Shown piece after piece: positions 4,475-5,104 of a DNA stretch of 5,104 nucleotides. Within the stretch, counting starts at the first letter, position 1. Each line of letters starts with the position of its first letter. Where the stretch lies: contig JAEWVL010000130.1 of the NCBI GenBank assembly GCA_023396665.1, positions 1-5,104 of the forward strand, read 5' to 3'. A program made the translations under genes and the position numbers. This DNA is from Spirochaetota bacterium. GTDB lineage: Bacteria > Spirochaetota > UBA4802 > JAFGJZ01. The notes under the pieces are model-generated. The model was not told the DNA's origin. It worked only from the letters and a program-made list of their open reading frames with translations, and did no database searches.

Positions 4475-5104
4475 TTGCACACCTCAAGGCAAGTACTCTG
4501 TTCGCCAGGCTCAGCAAAGCCCCGGCATATAACTTGTTACAGTCATTTCCCCGTAAATACTCGGCATATTCGTTTTCCTCGCACCAGGCTGAAAATGTAA
4601 AAGTGCCGCTGGCGAGATCTTCTTCATCACACATCGCAAACGAATAATGTTCATTGCTTATCGTAATAGCATAAAGGGAGGATACCGCTGCCAGAATCGC
4701 CGCCTTTTTTGTGTCAGCTTGTTCACTCACATAACAGGTCTTTGCGTCGAATGTTTCCGTTTCAAGTAACACCCGTACGCCCTTACCTTTCGGAATCCCT
4801 GAAAATGAAAGGCTTTTCAGAGTATGCCCCTTCACACACGTAAAGCCGCCGTCATAGAGCAAACGCAGCACTTGTGTGTAAGGAAGAATTTTTGTCTCTG
4901 CGGCTTTTTCCCTGACAGCCGTGCACAGAGCCGCAAGCTCCGCATCGCCGGGCAGTACGGGACAGTACTTTTTTATGACAGCGGTAATCCCCGCTTTACC
5001 GGAATGCGGTCCGATCTGAAAGTCCCGGTTCTTTCTGCCGACATCCTCCGGTAAAAAAACAGCGTAGCATTTTTCGTCGGCGATATTCCCGTGCTGATGA
5101 ACGC
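4443..5104 (-). CDS. Isopropylmalate/citramalate/homocitrate synthase-family enzyme, 3' part
   Basis: The frame is open to the window edge, so the 5' end is missing; 219 residues are visible. The fragment opens with HQHG (residues 2-5), then PEDVGRK (18-24) and GPHSGKAGI (31-39). These are the end of the TIM-barrel and the subdomain of enzymes that condense acetyl-CoA with a 2-oxoacid, as in 2-isopropylmalate synthase (usual forms HQDG and GKHSG). Residues about 85-215 carry a strand-helix-strand pattern ending in KLYAGALLSLANRVL. This resembles a divergent LeuA regulatory (dimer) domain, the site of leucine feedback in LeuA, but the match is by pattern only. In context with an AHAS-like gene, leucine synthesis or the citramalate route to isoleucine is likeliest; homocitrate synthase remains possible. 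The GTG at 4869-4871 is an internal codon, not a start. The stop overlaps the GNAT gene by 32 bases. Confidence 0.8.
   Translation of the reverse strand, partial: VHQHGNIADEKCYAVFLPEDVGRKNRDFQIGPHSGKAGITAVIKKYCPVLPGDAELAALCTAVREKAAETKILPYTQVLRLLYDGGFTCVKGHTLKSLSFSGIPKGKGVRVLLETETFDAKTCYVSEQADTKKAAILAAVSSLYAITISNEHYSFAMCDEEDLASGTFTFSAWCEENEYAEYLRGNDCNKLYAGALLSLANRVLALRCANEYNSEKSRE

Noticed and set aside
4869..4871. GTG start that would make a separate 142-residue protein
   Set aside because: The frame continues upstream without a stop into clear isopropylmalate synthase-family motifs, and no ribosome-binding site precedes the GTG.

Overview
The window is bacterial DNA with compact genes, clear Shine-Dalgarno sites and Rho-independent terminators. 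Base composition looks balanced in genes and A/T-rich in control regions. Nothing names the organism. The DUF4922-type gene is a family I associate with Bacteroidota and some other diderm lineages, but this is a weak hint. I see no mobile element, CRISPR array, tRNA or rRNA.

Layout, left to right. (1) A minus-strand DUF4922 / GDP-hexose phosphorylase-like gene (20-976). (2) A divergent intergenic region with a GC-rich inverted repeat, an 11-base direct repeat and a near-consensus promoter. That promoter drives (3) a 105-residue protein of unknown family on the plus strand (1249-1566). (4) A terminator lies between this gene and (5) the convergent large gene for a thiamine-diphosphate enzyme of the acetohydroxyacid synthase (AHAS) large-subunit family (1662-3371, minus). 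(6) Upstream of the synthase, on the same strand, is a 430-base control region. It holds a promoter, a 31-codon leader peptide packed with valine and leucine codons, a very strong terminator, a possible 16-residue peptide and an A-rich ribosome-binding region. (7) Further upstream a minus-strand operon ends in its own terminator. It comprises the 3' part of an isopropylmalate/citramalate/homocitrate synthase-family gene (cut by the window edge), overlapped by a GNAT acetyltransferase gene.

The most interesting item is the control region. The leader peptide (3654-3749), a competing antiterminator helix and a 15-bp terminator hairpin with eight U residues form a textbook-shaped ribosome-mediated attenuator. 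It would sense charged tRNA-Val and tRNA-Leu and control the lone AHAS-like gene. The 2-isopropylmalate synthase-like gene next door fits a branched-chain amino acid locus, though it is a separate transcription unit. The synthase itself is divergent: several residues around the active site, including the tryptophan that sets 2-ketobutyrate preference in E. coli AHAS II, are replaced, and no regulatory-subunit gene follows it.
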